64,000 nt of DNA, taken from Ophiocordyceps camponoti-saundersi (nom. inval.) (taxonomy: Eukaryota; Ascomycota; Sordariomycetes; Hypocreales; Ophiocordycipitaceae). Below the pieces are notes generated by a model. That model was not told where the DNA came from. It did no database searches and saw only the letters and a program-made list of their open reading frames with translations. The DNA lies in contig PDHQ01000135.1 in the NCBI GenBank assembly GCA_003339415.1, positions 1 to 64,000 of the forward strand. The letters are read 5' to 3'. This document shows, piece by piece, positions 53,101 through 64,000 of the stretch; positions within the stretch are counted from its first letter, which is position 1, and the number at the start of each line of letters is the position of its first letter. Position numbers and translations under genes: made by a program.

Positions 53101-55199
53101 TTCTCGAATTTTTCGATTATCTCCTTTTATTAGAAGTCCTTTTCGGCTACTTATTAATTATTATTATTCGAGTATCTTTTCTAATATACGAGATACTTTA
53201 TTTAAGTAATACCTCGTCCTTTTTTAACCTTTCTCTTATTAAGGATTCGTTTAATCTTATAGTTATTAGTATTAGGCTTAGGGCTAGGTTATTCTCCTAA
53301 AGCGTTAGCTAGTCGAAGTTAAATAACTAATATAACGGGATAGATATTTATAGAGTTATTAAGATTTAGTTAATAAGCTAGATAGCCGATTTATTCGATT
53401 ACGCGGAAGGGCCTAGTTTACTATTCCGAAAGCTTCGCTACTTATCTATTAGGAATAGAATATCTTTTCCTAAGTTTTAGCTAAACCTAATCGCTAAGCT
53501 TAAACTTAAGCTTCCGATATTTCTTATTATAACGTTATTTTATCGTAGCTTAGGCGTAGATAATAAAAATAACTACCTTATCTTTTAATACTTCCCGGGA
53601 TTTAGGAGAAGCTTAGTTATTTAGATAACGGAGACTATTATCTATCCGGAATCTAATAAGTAACTTATTTAGTATAGTCTTAATAACCGAGAAGAAGGAA
53701 TTATTAAGAGAAAACTAAAAAGCTAGTAAGGCGTTAATTTATCGCTTTATCGGGAAATTAGTAGCGAAGAATCTAAAAGCGATTTTAATAATTTAGTTCT
53801 ATTTTTCGGATAAACTATCGGTTTATAGGTAATATATAGTCGATATTAGGAGTTTAATATTAAAGGTAAACTATAAGGTTTTTTAGAGTTTAGATATAAA
53901 TTTTAAATCCTAATTAGAAATAATTTATTTTAGAAGTCCTTAGTTATAACAGGTAAGCTTATAATATAGCCGCTAAGCTTATTTTTTAGTAGTAAAATAA
54001 TTATATTTAGGGGTTAAAATATATATCTTCGAGAATTTATTAGTAATAGTAAGGAGGGTATTATAGAATTTTCCTTTAAGTTTAAACTAAGGTAAGTTTT
54101 CTAAAAAGATTAGAGGGAGTCTAGTAATAAAGTTTATTACGATTATATAAAAAGGAATCGCTAGGGAATAGATCGGAACTATTTCCTTAAAAGGAGGCTA
54201 TCTATTAGTTTAATTATATTTATAAATATCGTATTTATTTACGAAATTATTAATCTTTTTCTTTAGTTAGGAAATAATAAAACTAAAAAAAAGTTTAGCT
54301 TATATATATCTTTAACTAGTATAAAATTTACGAAAATAATACTTAGAAATAATTTTTTTAGCGTAATTTTTAAGAATATAAAGTTATCGTTAACTATCGA
54401 TATCCTTAAGATATAATAAGCCGTTTACTTAGATAAAAGAGAGTTTTTCCTAAAAATCTTCGTCTCCGAGTTACTCTAAGATTTTAGATTATCGTATATT
54501 AAGGAGATATCCTTCGGAAATCCTACGTTAGAAGGCGTTATTAAGAATAGCCTCTAAGGAAATAAGTATATAGTTCTAATCGATATAATCCTCTTAGATA
54601 TCCTTAAGTTCTCCTTATCTTTTTTCTAGGATTACCTTTAAGGGGAGGCGTAAAAAAGAGTCTATAAGAATATTAAAAATACTTAAGATATATCGGACTT
54701 TAAGAGGGTATTAACTTAGAAATTAAGAAGCGAGAGTAAAATAATTATTACTCCTTATACTAATAGTAAAAGGAGAGGTCTATTTTATAATTACTAAAAT
54801 TATAATATAATTTATAAAAATTACGATCTTCGGTTTCCGGGTTTTAATTAAATAAGTCTAGAGTTTATAATAAGTTTATATTAAATAGGAGATCTTAAGT
54901 TTAGTTAGCTAATATCTAGTTTCGGCCGGTTTAAAGGTACGATTAAGATAATAGATAGGTTTAATAAATTATTAAGGCGGAGCTAAAAATAGTTTCTAAG
55001 ATTCCTTATTATCGATATAGAAAAGATAAGCTATAAAACCGTTCTCTTAGGAGGTATTAATTTATAAAAAAAGTTAATAGTTAGGAAAGAACTAACTAAG
55101 AGTAGCGTTATTATAAAAGGTATTAGTAATATCGTTAAAATAGTCGGTTTTTTCCTTTATTAGGATAATCTTAGACTAAGAGGTAAAGGTATTTTTTTT

Positions 55200-56200
55200 T
55201 AGTTTAGTAATAGGTATTTTATTTTCCTATCTTTTTCGGAATATTATTATTTTACGTTTCTAAAAAAGGTTAATTTTTTACGTAAAATAGGGAATAAGAT
55301 ATTTTATTTATTTAACTAATTTAATTTATTACTTAAAACGTTATAGGGTATTAGGAAACTTAATATCTTATAAGGCTTTTACCTAAGATTAAGTATTTAT
55401 TAGTGCGAATCTATTAATATAGTACTTTAATATTTCTATAAATAAGTAATAAAGGAATAATTTAGGAGTAAAGAGGGAAAGATTTATACTAATAAAAAGA
55501 TTAAATATTATAATTAGATATTTAATATAATCTTCTAAAGTATTAGAGAAGATTACTATATCGTTAATATATCTAGTAGCGTATATTTTATATAGTTAGA
55601 GAATATAATCGACGAATTTTTATATATAGGTAGGAGAATTTTTATACCTTATAAGAGCGATTATAGCTCTCTCTAATCTGCGGTAGGAAATAATTATAAA
55701 CCGCTCTTAGTAATCTAGATAAACGAGAAACTAATAAAAGAAGCTTCGAGTATTAATAATAGAAATAACCTTTTTACTTGCTAATTATAGATTATATTTT
55801 AAGGGAGAGGTATTAAATATATATTAGGAACGGCTACGCTATTTAAAACTTATAAGTTATTAACGATATATAGTTTACCTTTTCTCTAAATAATAAAATA
55901 TAAGCTAGCGAAAAGTAAAGCTTTAAGCGCTTATTTTATTTTACCTTATAAATATATATTATTATACTTTTTATTAAGGAAATCCTAATTAGGTTTATTT
56001 AATAGATAGGGACGTAAACTAAGTTTTTTCTCGTACTAATTATTAACGAGGGGGATTTTTAGATACTGCTTAGGGGGCAGATTAATTAGCTTAATATCTT
56101 CCTAAAGTTTTAGAAGGGAATCGCAAAGTTATTTTACCTTTCTAGATAACTAAGGATCTAATATATAGATTTTAACGCTATATTCTCCTTCGATTTCCGG
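55200..56200 (-). pseudogene. Reverse transcriptase domain remnant of the Gypsy-type element
   Basis: A frame with several stops reads, in order, LINLPPKQYLKIPL (near 56050), a block ending RYKNSPTYI followed by a stop (near 55640), and RYINDIVIFSNTLED (55530-55575). The normally invariant first Asp of the YxDD catalytic box is Asn here (AAC at 55563-55565 on the minus strand), a G-to-A change in TpG context as RIP would make. Order and spacing fit Ty3/Gypsy RTs. Confidence 0.8.
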
Positions 56201-57589
56201 GATATCGGGTATCTTAGAGATATCTAACCGATAAGGTTAACTTAGGTCCGGGATATTAATAAAAGGTAAGTTAGTATTAGTTTCTTTAAATAATATTATT
56301 TAGTCTAAAAGAGAATCTAGCGTTAAATATTTATCGGGGTTATCTAAAGTATCTTTCTTAGTAATTTATTAAGGGATTATAAAAGAAAATTAATTATTAA
56401 GATCTAGTATAATACTAACTTTTTCTTTTTATTTAAAAAAGATTAGTTTATTACTTAAGTTAAAGATAGTTAAATAGAAGTAGTTACGAATAATTAAACC
56501 TAAGAGAAAATAAGAGTCGGGGAAGAAGATAAGGTTACGATTCTTAAAAGGATCTCTAATTAATATTAGAATTATACTTATTAAAAAAGGAGGGATTATT
56601 ATTACTAAAGCGGCTATTATATATTTACGAATAGCTAGTCCTTTATAAGTAGAATAATATTCGATACGTATTCCTTCGTAAAGTTAAATCTAAAGCTCTT
56701 ATCGAAAGTTAAGAATATCGATTCTATAAGGGATCGAGAATCCTTATCTTAATAAAACTCCGGTAAGAAAATACTCGATAACCTAAGCGCTAGCTTTAAA
56801 CTTACTAATATAAAATTTACCGTCGATTTTACTAATAATATATAAAGTAAAGGTAGCCTAATTATAGGTTAAGGCTAATCTAATATTATTTAAGCTATAA
56901 ACTATTATTAGATTATAGTTAATATTATTAAACTTATTAAGTAAGTCCTTCCTAATAAGGGATCTATTTACTCTAATATCGATATATATTTTTATAGCGT
57001 TAGATAGTCCGTTTTTACTAAATACTAAAATCTTCGTATAGGAAAAATAGGAAACTTATTTTAGAGGAAAATTAATTATCTAAGGAGTAGCTTCGATAAT
57101 AGGAAAGTTTTTAAAAAGGAGGTCTCTAATAATATTAAGAGGTTTTATCTTATATTTCTTAAGATCCGAAATAAGATAATATAAGTTATTAGCTAGTTAC
57201 TTATCCTTTTCGGCTTTAGATAATTTAAATAAGTCGGTTTTATTATCTAGATTATATTCTAAAATATTAAGGATTATATTACGTATCTTAGAAGAGATTA
57301 TAAAGACTCCGTTAGTATTAGGATCTTATTCGGTAAGTTCGTAAGTAAGATTAATAAGGATAGGATTACCTTTTAAGCCTTTTCCGTTTTTTTTTAAGAA
57401 AAGCTATTTTATTTTTACCTTAAACTTAATATTCTTATCGAAAGGTTTCCGGGTATTATCTATTAGCTTTCTAAGAAAATCGTTTAGTTTACGATCTAGT
57501 TAGCGGTCCGGATTTCGCGAAGATTTCTTCTTAGAATTATTTACCTTACGTTTACGTTAAGGTAACCTACTTAAAGCTATATACTAAGT

Positions 57590-59136
57590 AATATCGTTTT
57601 ATAAATTACCCTAAGTTTTTTTAATTAGCTTAGTTTAGAGGTTCGGAATAAGTTATTCGTATTTATATACTTAGTTATCTAAGGTATCTTCGCTAATTAG
57701 CTATCGGAAAGTTTCTTAGAGAAAGATATTAAGTTAGGAAAAGATAATTATTAGTATAGATTATTCGGGATAAAGGGCTACTTAAGCTATTCTTTTTATC
57801 TTAGATACTTATAATCGGAAATCTTTTTTAGCGAGTATATCTTAAAATATAAAGCTTTATTTTTATATAATAAGAGCGGTAATATTAGGTTAGATAGTAA
57901 ACTTTTTCTAAAAGGCTTTTACCTATCCTTAGATTCCTAAATTAGGAAAAGTTAGTTCTAATCTAATTTAGGGGTCTAAATCTCCGGAATACTATTTTAT
58001 AATATAACCCTAAAAAAAAGAGGGAATAAATCGTACGAGTTTATCTACGTAATCCTCGCTTTAGGTAGTAACCCGTTTTAGAGCGTTTATAAATTAGTTA
58101 ATACTCCGGTAAACGATAGTTCGATTAGTTTCTTTAATCTAATCGAAGGTAATATTAAAAGTATTAATAAGCTTAAATTATCTAATATCTTCGGCTTATA
58201 ACTTAACTTATCGTTTAGACGGTTTTTATAATTTTAATCGATTATATAATCGTAGATTATTATCTAAGTTAATATATCTAAGGTAATTTAAGTTTTAAGG
58301 TACGATATTATAGGAGTAAAGTATATTATTAACTATCCGTGCTATTTTTTCCTCTTCCGCGGAAAGTAGAGAAAGTTTTCTAGAATTAAACGATATTATA
58401 AGAGGATCTAGAAAATACTACCTTATTAAGGTATTCTTCCTTAAGGTAGATAGTTCTCTTTTTAGAGAGGATTCTTATAGCGTAGAGGTTTTCTTACCTT
58501 TATCCTAAGAGGAGGTTTCCTCCTTACCTTCTTCCTAAAAGGGGACTCCGGTATTTTCCTTACTTTTTACCGGTAAAGTAAGCTATTTACCTTTTCTTTC
58601 GGTATTACTTATAGTTCGAAGGTACTCTTAAATAAGGGGTAGCTAGTTTTCTAGGGGAATTCTAAATAAGTAAAAGATATTATTAAATATATACCTTAGT
58701 TAATTTACTTATTTAAATAGTTAATTATAGTTTACTATAACGTTTAGATTAGTTAGGAAAAGTTCGATTATAATAAGTAACTTAGTTTTTTAGGGATTAT
58801 TCTAATATAGTAAGTATTTTTAAACTAGCTTTATTTCCCCGTATTATAAAAGAGGAAATTTGCCTTAGAAAGGGTAAGGTTTCTTTACTATTTTATAAGT
58901 ATTAAAAGCACGAGCTTTTTCTTTTCTAGCTATAACTTCTTCCTCGATTACCTTAAGGAGTTTATAGGTAAAGAAATAGTATATAGCTAGGGTTAAGTAA
59001 TAAATATAGTAAAGCTTTCTTTTAAGCTAAAAATCTACGCTTATAAAGTTTAGTTAGTAAAAAACGTTTCGGGTCCGACTTACTACCTTAATAGCTAGAG
59101 ATTTATAAATTAGTAAAACGTAAAATTACTATTAGT
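57590..59136 (-). pseudogene. Gag-side coding remnant of the Gypsy-type element
   Basis: The reverse complement is colinear with 4192-5538 plus 9370-9560 of the truncated copy, showing this is conserved element interior. It lies just inside the 5' LTR by sense, where gag is expected. Stops interrupt all frames and no zinc knuckle can be read with confidence. Confidence 0.6.
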
Positions 59137-59740
59137 TAATATATACTTATACGTATAATTTACTAATAATTATATATATTAGGCTAGCTACTAGATATAA
59201 TATATAGGAAAGGGAGATAGGCTAGCTACCGATCGTAAGATTATAGAATAGCTACTATAAAAAATATAAGTATAAGTAAGAGTTTTTTAAGAATTAAAAT
59301 AGTAACTATAAAAGAATTTAAATTATTACCTAAAGGAATACTAAGCTAATTATATAGCTAGGAGCTTAAGGAAGATTTCCTAGTATAATCTTAAAAGTAT
59401 TTACCTAAAGGGATTTTACGGTAATTTCTAAGTATATTAGTAAAATAGAGATTTCCTAGTATATAGTGATTTCCTAACGTACGGGGATTTCTTAGTAAAA
59501 TCCGGAGATTTCTAGAGGTATATTTTAATACTAAATCTTACTAGAAATCTTAGTAAAATCCTAAAAGTTATTATAGAGAAATCCTAAGAGGAAATCCTAG
59601 TAATTTCCTAAGCGTAAAGGTAATAAAGTTTCTAAGGGAAATCCGAGTAAAATCCTAAGGCGGGAAATCTTAGGAAATCCTAAGGAAATATTATAAGAGG
59701 TTAGGCGATTTATAGGGGTGTTATTACACGTCCTATATTA
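59137..59740 (-). repeat. Right LTR of the Gypsy-type element (5' LTR by sense)
   Basis: 604 bp, same length as the left LTR, with differences mostly C/T or G/A. It ends CCTATATTA before the TTACT duplication. Confidence 0.88.
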
Positions 59741-62700
59741 TTACTTATAAGTACCCGCTTTTAGCGGAAACTTCTAAGCGCTTAATTAAATTACTTAATA
59801 GCGTAAATAATAAAAGGAATTAATATAAAAAGCCTCTAACTAAAAGTTTTATAAAATCTTATTATAAAAAAAAGCTAGGGTATCCTAAGTAAAAAGTATA
59901 GCTATAAGAAACTAAGATAGGGCCGGGTTAAATTAAACTAGCTATAGCCCGAAAAAGTAAATAAATATAAGCTATATAATTTAACTAAAGCGCTCCTTTA
60001 TCCCGCGGCGATTTTATTTTCGCTAGGAGAGCGTATTAGGCTATAACGCCTACGCGCTAAGATAGTACTAAAGGCAGAAATTAAAAAAGGTAAGTATCTT
60101 AGCTTAACGCGCTTAATATTTTATTATAGCTTTAAGCGTAGTAAAATACTCTAAAGCCTTATAATCCGTAAAAATAAAAAATAGCTATATAATTTTATAT
60201 AATTTAGTAAACTATATTTTAAAGTAAAAAATAATAATAAATAGCTTCTTATTATAAATTATATAATTTTATTTTATAAGTAAAAGTTTTTTAAAATAAT
60301 ATATAATAAGCTAAAAGATATAGTTTAAGCTAAACTAAGAAAAATACCCGCTAATAGCCTCGCTAGAATAATTAGCTTTAATAGTAATATTATAGTTTAA
60401 ATCTTATTAAGTAAAAATAAGGGTAAAGATAAATACGGACTTAAGCGTATTAAAAATAAGCTAATATTTATTAGTTTAGTAGAAAAGCGCGCTACGTTTC
60501 GTAAGCTTAACTAAGGGGGCTATAAGGTTTAAAAAATAAAGGATAAAATCGCGATAGAAATTAGTAAACTTAAGAAAACTACGCACGCTTTAGATATAAG
60601 TTAGCGCCTCTTATTTTAGAATTATAAAAACTTTAATAAAGTTTAGCCGTATTTCTTTACTAGCGTAGATAATAAACCTTACTTAACTTTATAAATAGTA
60701 AAATTATATTTATTAAGATTAAGGAAAAGCTTAGCTTAATAAAGATATAAGAGTATAACGCGTACTTTACGCTAATAATTAAAATAGGAACTTTTTAAAT
60801 AGATAAGGATATTATTTATATATATTATAATAAAATCCCTTAAAAAGTTATTAAAAATAATATTAATATAATATTAAAATATAGTAAGCGCTTTTATAAA
60901 GCTAAAAAAGTAAATAAAGTATTTAAATAAATTAAATTAAATATAAAAAGCTATAAAATATTCCTTACTTTTTATAATATAAAGCTTATAGAAAGTAATA
61001 TAAATATTAAATTTTATAAACTAATAAGTACTTAAAAAGCTATAAAGCGTCTCCTTAATAAGTAAAAAAAAATAATAATCTTACTCCGTTATTTTATTTA
61101 AGGCGTAATAATTAATATAAAAGCGCTACCTACCTTCTAGCTTTTTTATAAATAGGATAGGGGCGGCTACGGATAATAAGCTAATATAGATTTATCTTTT
61201 ATTTATTAAGTTAGTAATCTATTTCTAAACTTCGAGGAGATACTTATAAAGTATACTATAAAGTAAGCCTTAAAATAAAAAGGGTAAGGAATTATTAAAT
61301 TCTTAGTAGAGTTAGATATAATAGTTATAATTACCGCGGTAAAAAGGTAAAACGCTAGCTTTCTCCTTATTAAATAAGTTAGCAAAATTTAATATTTTAG
61401 AAAATAAGGAGGGGCTTATAGTTAAGGTAAAAGTTATAATATATAAAATACGAAAGATATCTTATAAGCTAATAGCGAGAAACTAATAACTAATATATTA
61501 TTAGGATTTACGGTAAATAAGGGCCGCGAAGATAAAGCTAAGAATAGCTATAGTAAAGTAAGTAACTTACTAAGATTTAAAATATAAAATAACTAATTCG
61601 CTAATAAAGTAAATTATAACTTCCCGCTTACTAAAATATAGTAAGATATTATTATACGCTATTTAAGGTAAGCTAAGGATTAAGTTTTAAATAAAGCTTA
61701 GAATTATATATATTATTATAAATAACTACTAACTATTAATATTAGCTATAAAATAAATAAAATAGCGGATAGATAAGTATAGCTTAAAGCGCACGCGCTA
61801 TTAATAATATATTTATATAATAATATAAATTACTTATAAGTAAAAAAAAAGAATTCGCTTAAGCTAATAGCGCTATATAAAAGATTTACTTATAATAGCG
61901 TAATAATTATAGCTCTTATCTGCTTATATAATAATAAAAAAAATAGAATTTATAAATATAAAAAGAAAAAAAAAGCAAGTTTATATTTTAACTAATATTT
62001 ATAAAATAATTATTTAATATTTTATAAGTAATATTACTATAAGAGTCCTCCCCTTATAAGAGACTTAATATAAGGGGGATTTATTTCCTTAGTTTAAAGT
62101 AAGGTTCTCCTTCTTTTTTATAATATTTACGAAATAAACCGAAAAGGCTAATAAGGGAGGATTAAGCTTATACTTACGTAAGAAATAGCCGGTACCGCTA
62201 TAATAAAAGTAGCGGCCCTTAGCGCGCTACTTCGTAATCTTATCGCTATTAGCTCGAGTTACCTAATAATAGGTCTTACCGCTATAGCTATTCTAGCCTC
62301 GAAAAGGGGGGCTATTATATTTACTAAAGCGCGGCCAGGTGCTAGTTTAGTATATATTAGTTATCGGGATATCTTAGAATAGCTTAGGAGCGGAAAATAA
62401 AAGCGTCTAGCTTTTATTTTTAAAGTAAAAAACTTAATATTTATAGTAATAGCGCGGATCTTAATAATAGCGATAATATACTTAATTAAGGGAATATTAC
62501 GCTTTATATAATACTAGCGAAGGGCCGGCGTAAAAATATAATAGAGGCGTATAATTTTAATCTTATTAGCTTATTTAGCACTATTTATTAAAATATGCTT
62601 AGCTTTAAAATAAATAAGGAAGTTAAAGAAAAACTTAGAAGCGTCTTATATAAAGTATTTAAGCTTTATTATAGCTATTTAGCGCTAGTATAAGTTAGTA

Positions 62701-63100
62701 AATATAATATTAAAATAACTTAGGAAATAGTTAAGGTTATACTTATACTTAGTACTTTACTTAAAAGATAAGGCTACCTTAGCTTAAATTATAAAAGATA
62801 AATATTAATATAAAAATACTTATTAGTTATAAGTAATATTAATAAAGGCCTAGTTCGCTTATAGCTTATAAGATATAAAAGAGCGCTATATTAGAAAAAA
62901 GTCCTTATCACTATTAAATAGTAATCTAAGAGGTAATAGCTTATAGCGGGGTTATGACTATTATTACTTAAAAAGCTATATAAATTAGTACTATTAGCGT
63001 ATAAGGCTTTAAAGCTCCGTAATAATAGCTTACTACTCTAAAAGCTAAGCGATAATAGCTTATTAAATATTAAGGTTATCTATAATTAAAGTTATTTTAC

Positions 63101-63350
63101 TATAAAGGTCCTATATTTCTTAATATTTATAAGAAGCTAACTTTATTAATATAAAATAATTTAAAAAGTTCTAAGGTATATATAGTATATATACTTAAGG
63201 TTATAGTTTATATATAGCCCGCGCCTATCTTACGCGCGGCGCTAACTAATTATATATACCTATATATACCTTACGCCCGTTATACGCGCGGACTTAACTA
63301 AGCACCCCTTACGTAACTTAGCTATTCGGGCGCAGCCCGAATCCCTTATA
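63101..63350. repeat. 3' LTR of D2, the least mutated D LTR
   Basis: 250 bp from TATAAAGGTCC to ATCCCTTATA. It keeps the core GCCCGCGCC, GCGCGGCGC and GGGCGCAGCCCGAA in GC-rich form, so it is the best D LTR for a consensus. Confidence 0.8.
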
Positions 63351-64000
63351 AGTTAATATTTTATTATTTTAATATATTATTTAATTAGCTATAATTACTA
63401 TTTTATACGATAAGTAAATATATTATAAAAAGGGATTTAGATAATAAAAATATTATTATATTATAAAAAGTAAAATATTTATATATTTCTTATATTTAGG
63501 ATTTTTATAATAGCTATAATTTTAACTATTAATATAGTTATAAAGTAGCTTATAAAATATATAAATAATAGCAAAAATAATATTTTTAGAAAAAATACTT
63601 TTTTATTATAAATATATACTTATAATAAGCTATTTATAACTTATAAATAATAATTAAGGAAAGATAAGCTATTACCTTACTTACTTACCTTTATGCTAAA
63701 AAAGTCCCTAGCTAGCATACTTAGCTTACGCTAAAGTTTCTTACTTATATTAATTATTTATAAACTATATTAGCTATTACTTATATTATATTACGCTTAG
63801 TAACTAACTTTTACGCCCTTTTTATACTTAAGTAATAGTAATTTTTTACGCTTATTTTTACCGCTAATAATATAATTACTATATTTATTTTATATATTTT
63901 AACTTATAATATATTTTTAATAATAATATAATATTAATAATAATAATAATAATAATAAGGCGCCCTTATTATTAGCCTTAACTTTTTCGCCTTATAATAT

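Larger units (their letters stand above)
49557..59740 (-). mobile_element. Complete Ty3/Gypsy-type LTR retrotransposon, 10184 bp, RIP-inactivated
   Basis: 604-bp LTRs (49557-50160 and 59137-59740) both run TAATATA...TATATTA, with perfect 5-bp duplication TTACT (49552-49556 and 59741-59745). The site inside D2 matches uninterrupted D1 near 32292. On the minus strand, 55200-56200 reads as a reverse transcriptase with the family-typical YxDD region followed by IVIFSNTLED. Gag-side sequence lies at about 57600-59100, colinear with the copy at 4192-9800. RNase H and integrase should lie at about 53000-55200 by order; I could not pin their motifs. Stops are throughout, so it cannot make protein. 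Length is typical or slightly long for fungal Gypsy elements. Confidence 0.88.
44458..63350. mobile_element. Element D, copy D2, inserted in D3 and carrying C2 and a full Gypsy-type element
   Basis: The LTRs are 44458-46488 (split by C2) and 63101-63350 (250 bp). Subtracting C2 and the Gypsy-type element, each with one 5-bp TSD, leaves 6923 bp, agreeing with D1. The interior (46489-49551 and 59746-63100) runs colinear with 27500-36320. A block of GC-richer, less mutated sequence (about 59900-60700) may help reconstruct the protein, but I cannot identify one. Flanking AGTT suggests a 4-5 bp target duplication. Confidence 0.75.
43917..64000. mobile_element. Element D, copy D3: outer host element, continues beyond the window
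   Basis: Its LTR is 43917-44166, followed by interior 44167-44457 colinear with D1 and D2 leaders. The interior is then interrupted by the whole of D2 (44458-63350) and resumes at 63351: joining 44457 to 63355 restores the same spacing seen at 27480-27515 (TTTATTAAGTT then TTTAATATATTA). AGTT is duplicated at the junctions (44454-44457 and 63351-63354). The remainder to 64000 matches 27500-28130 of D1. All frames are destroyed. Confidence 0.7.

Overview
The window reads as a filamentous ascomycete (Pezizomycotina) chromosome with a two-compartment structure. A 6.4-kb island of normal base composition (about 37025-43430) holds two ordinary housekeeping-type genes. It sits between roughly 37 kb and 20.5 kb of very AT-rich, stop-riddled DNA. 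In the AT-rich parts TG and CA dinucleotides are almost absent, while TA is in great excess and CG steps survive. That is the footprint of repeat-induced point mutation (RIP, C to T mainly at CpA) and explains why no long reading frame exists there.

Gene island: a plus-strand GPI inositol-deacylase (BST1/PGAP1 family, 37834-41190, two exons) converges on a minus-strand 12-TM major facilitator of the nodulin-like/Mch1-like type (41424-43127, four exons, 502 aa). The stop codons are 233 bp apart. The BST1 leader carries very long C homopolymers, a 10-N assembly gap and an imperfectly duplicated leader segment. Its single predicted intron also contains a C15T7 tract and seems to need a GC-AG splice.

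AT-rich flanks: these are a nest of mutated transposable elements that I could order from shared termini and target-site duplications (TSDs). Left side: a truncated Ty3/Gypsy-type copy (1722 to about 9800) whose LTR is split by one copy of 'family A' (about 1.86 kb) and whose interior is split by another, which itself contains a third. Next come two head-out inverted copies of an LTR+gag element (10343-12125 and 17170-18982), a fourth family A copy (20097-21945), a 10-bp satellite and a Gly/Asn-rich relic frame. Then a roughly 6.9-kb LTR element 'D' (25212-36579) carries three insertions: a 1776-bp short LTR element 'C', a fifth family A copy and a 673-bp solo LTR. Right side: a D element starting at 43917 is split by a second D element (44458-63350). 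That second element holds a second 1776-bp C element and a complete 10184-bp Ty3/Gypsy element (49557-59740, minus sense, 604-bp LTRs). The host D resumes at 63351 and runs off the window.

I found no tRNA, rRNA, CRISPR array or gene cluster. The most novel material is in the transposon families (family A with 14-17-bp TSDs and a TAA/TTA-repeat end; the C elements of identical length) and in the odd BST1 leader and intron. I see no convincing undescribed functional system. All family assignments come from reading the sequence; no database search was run.
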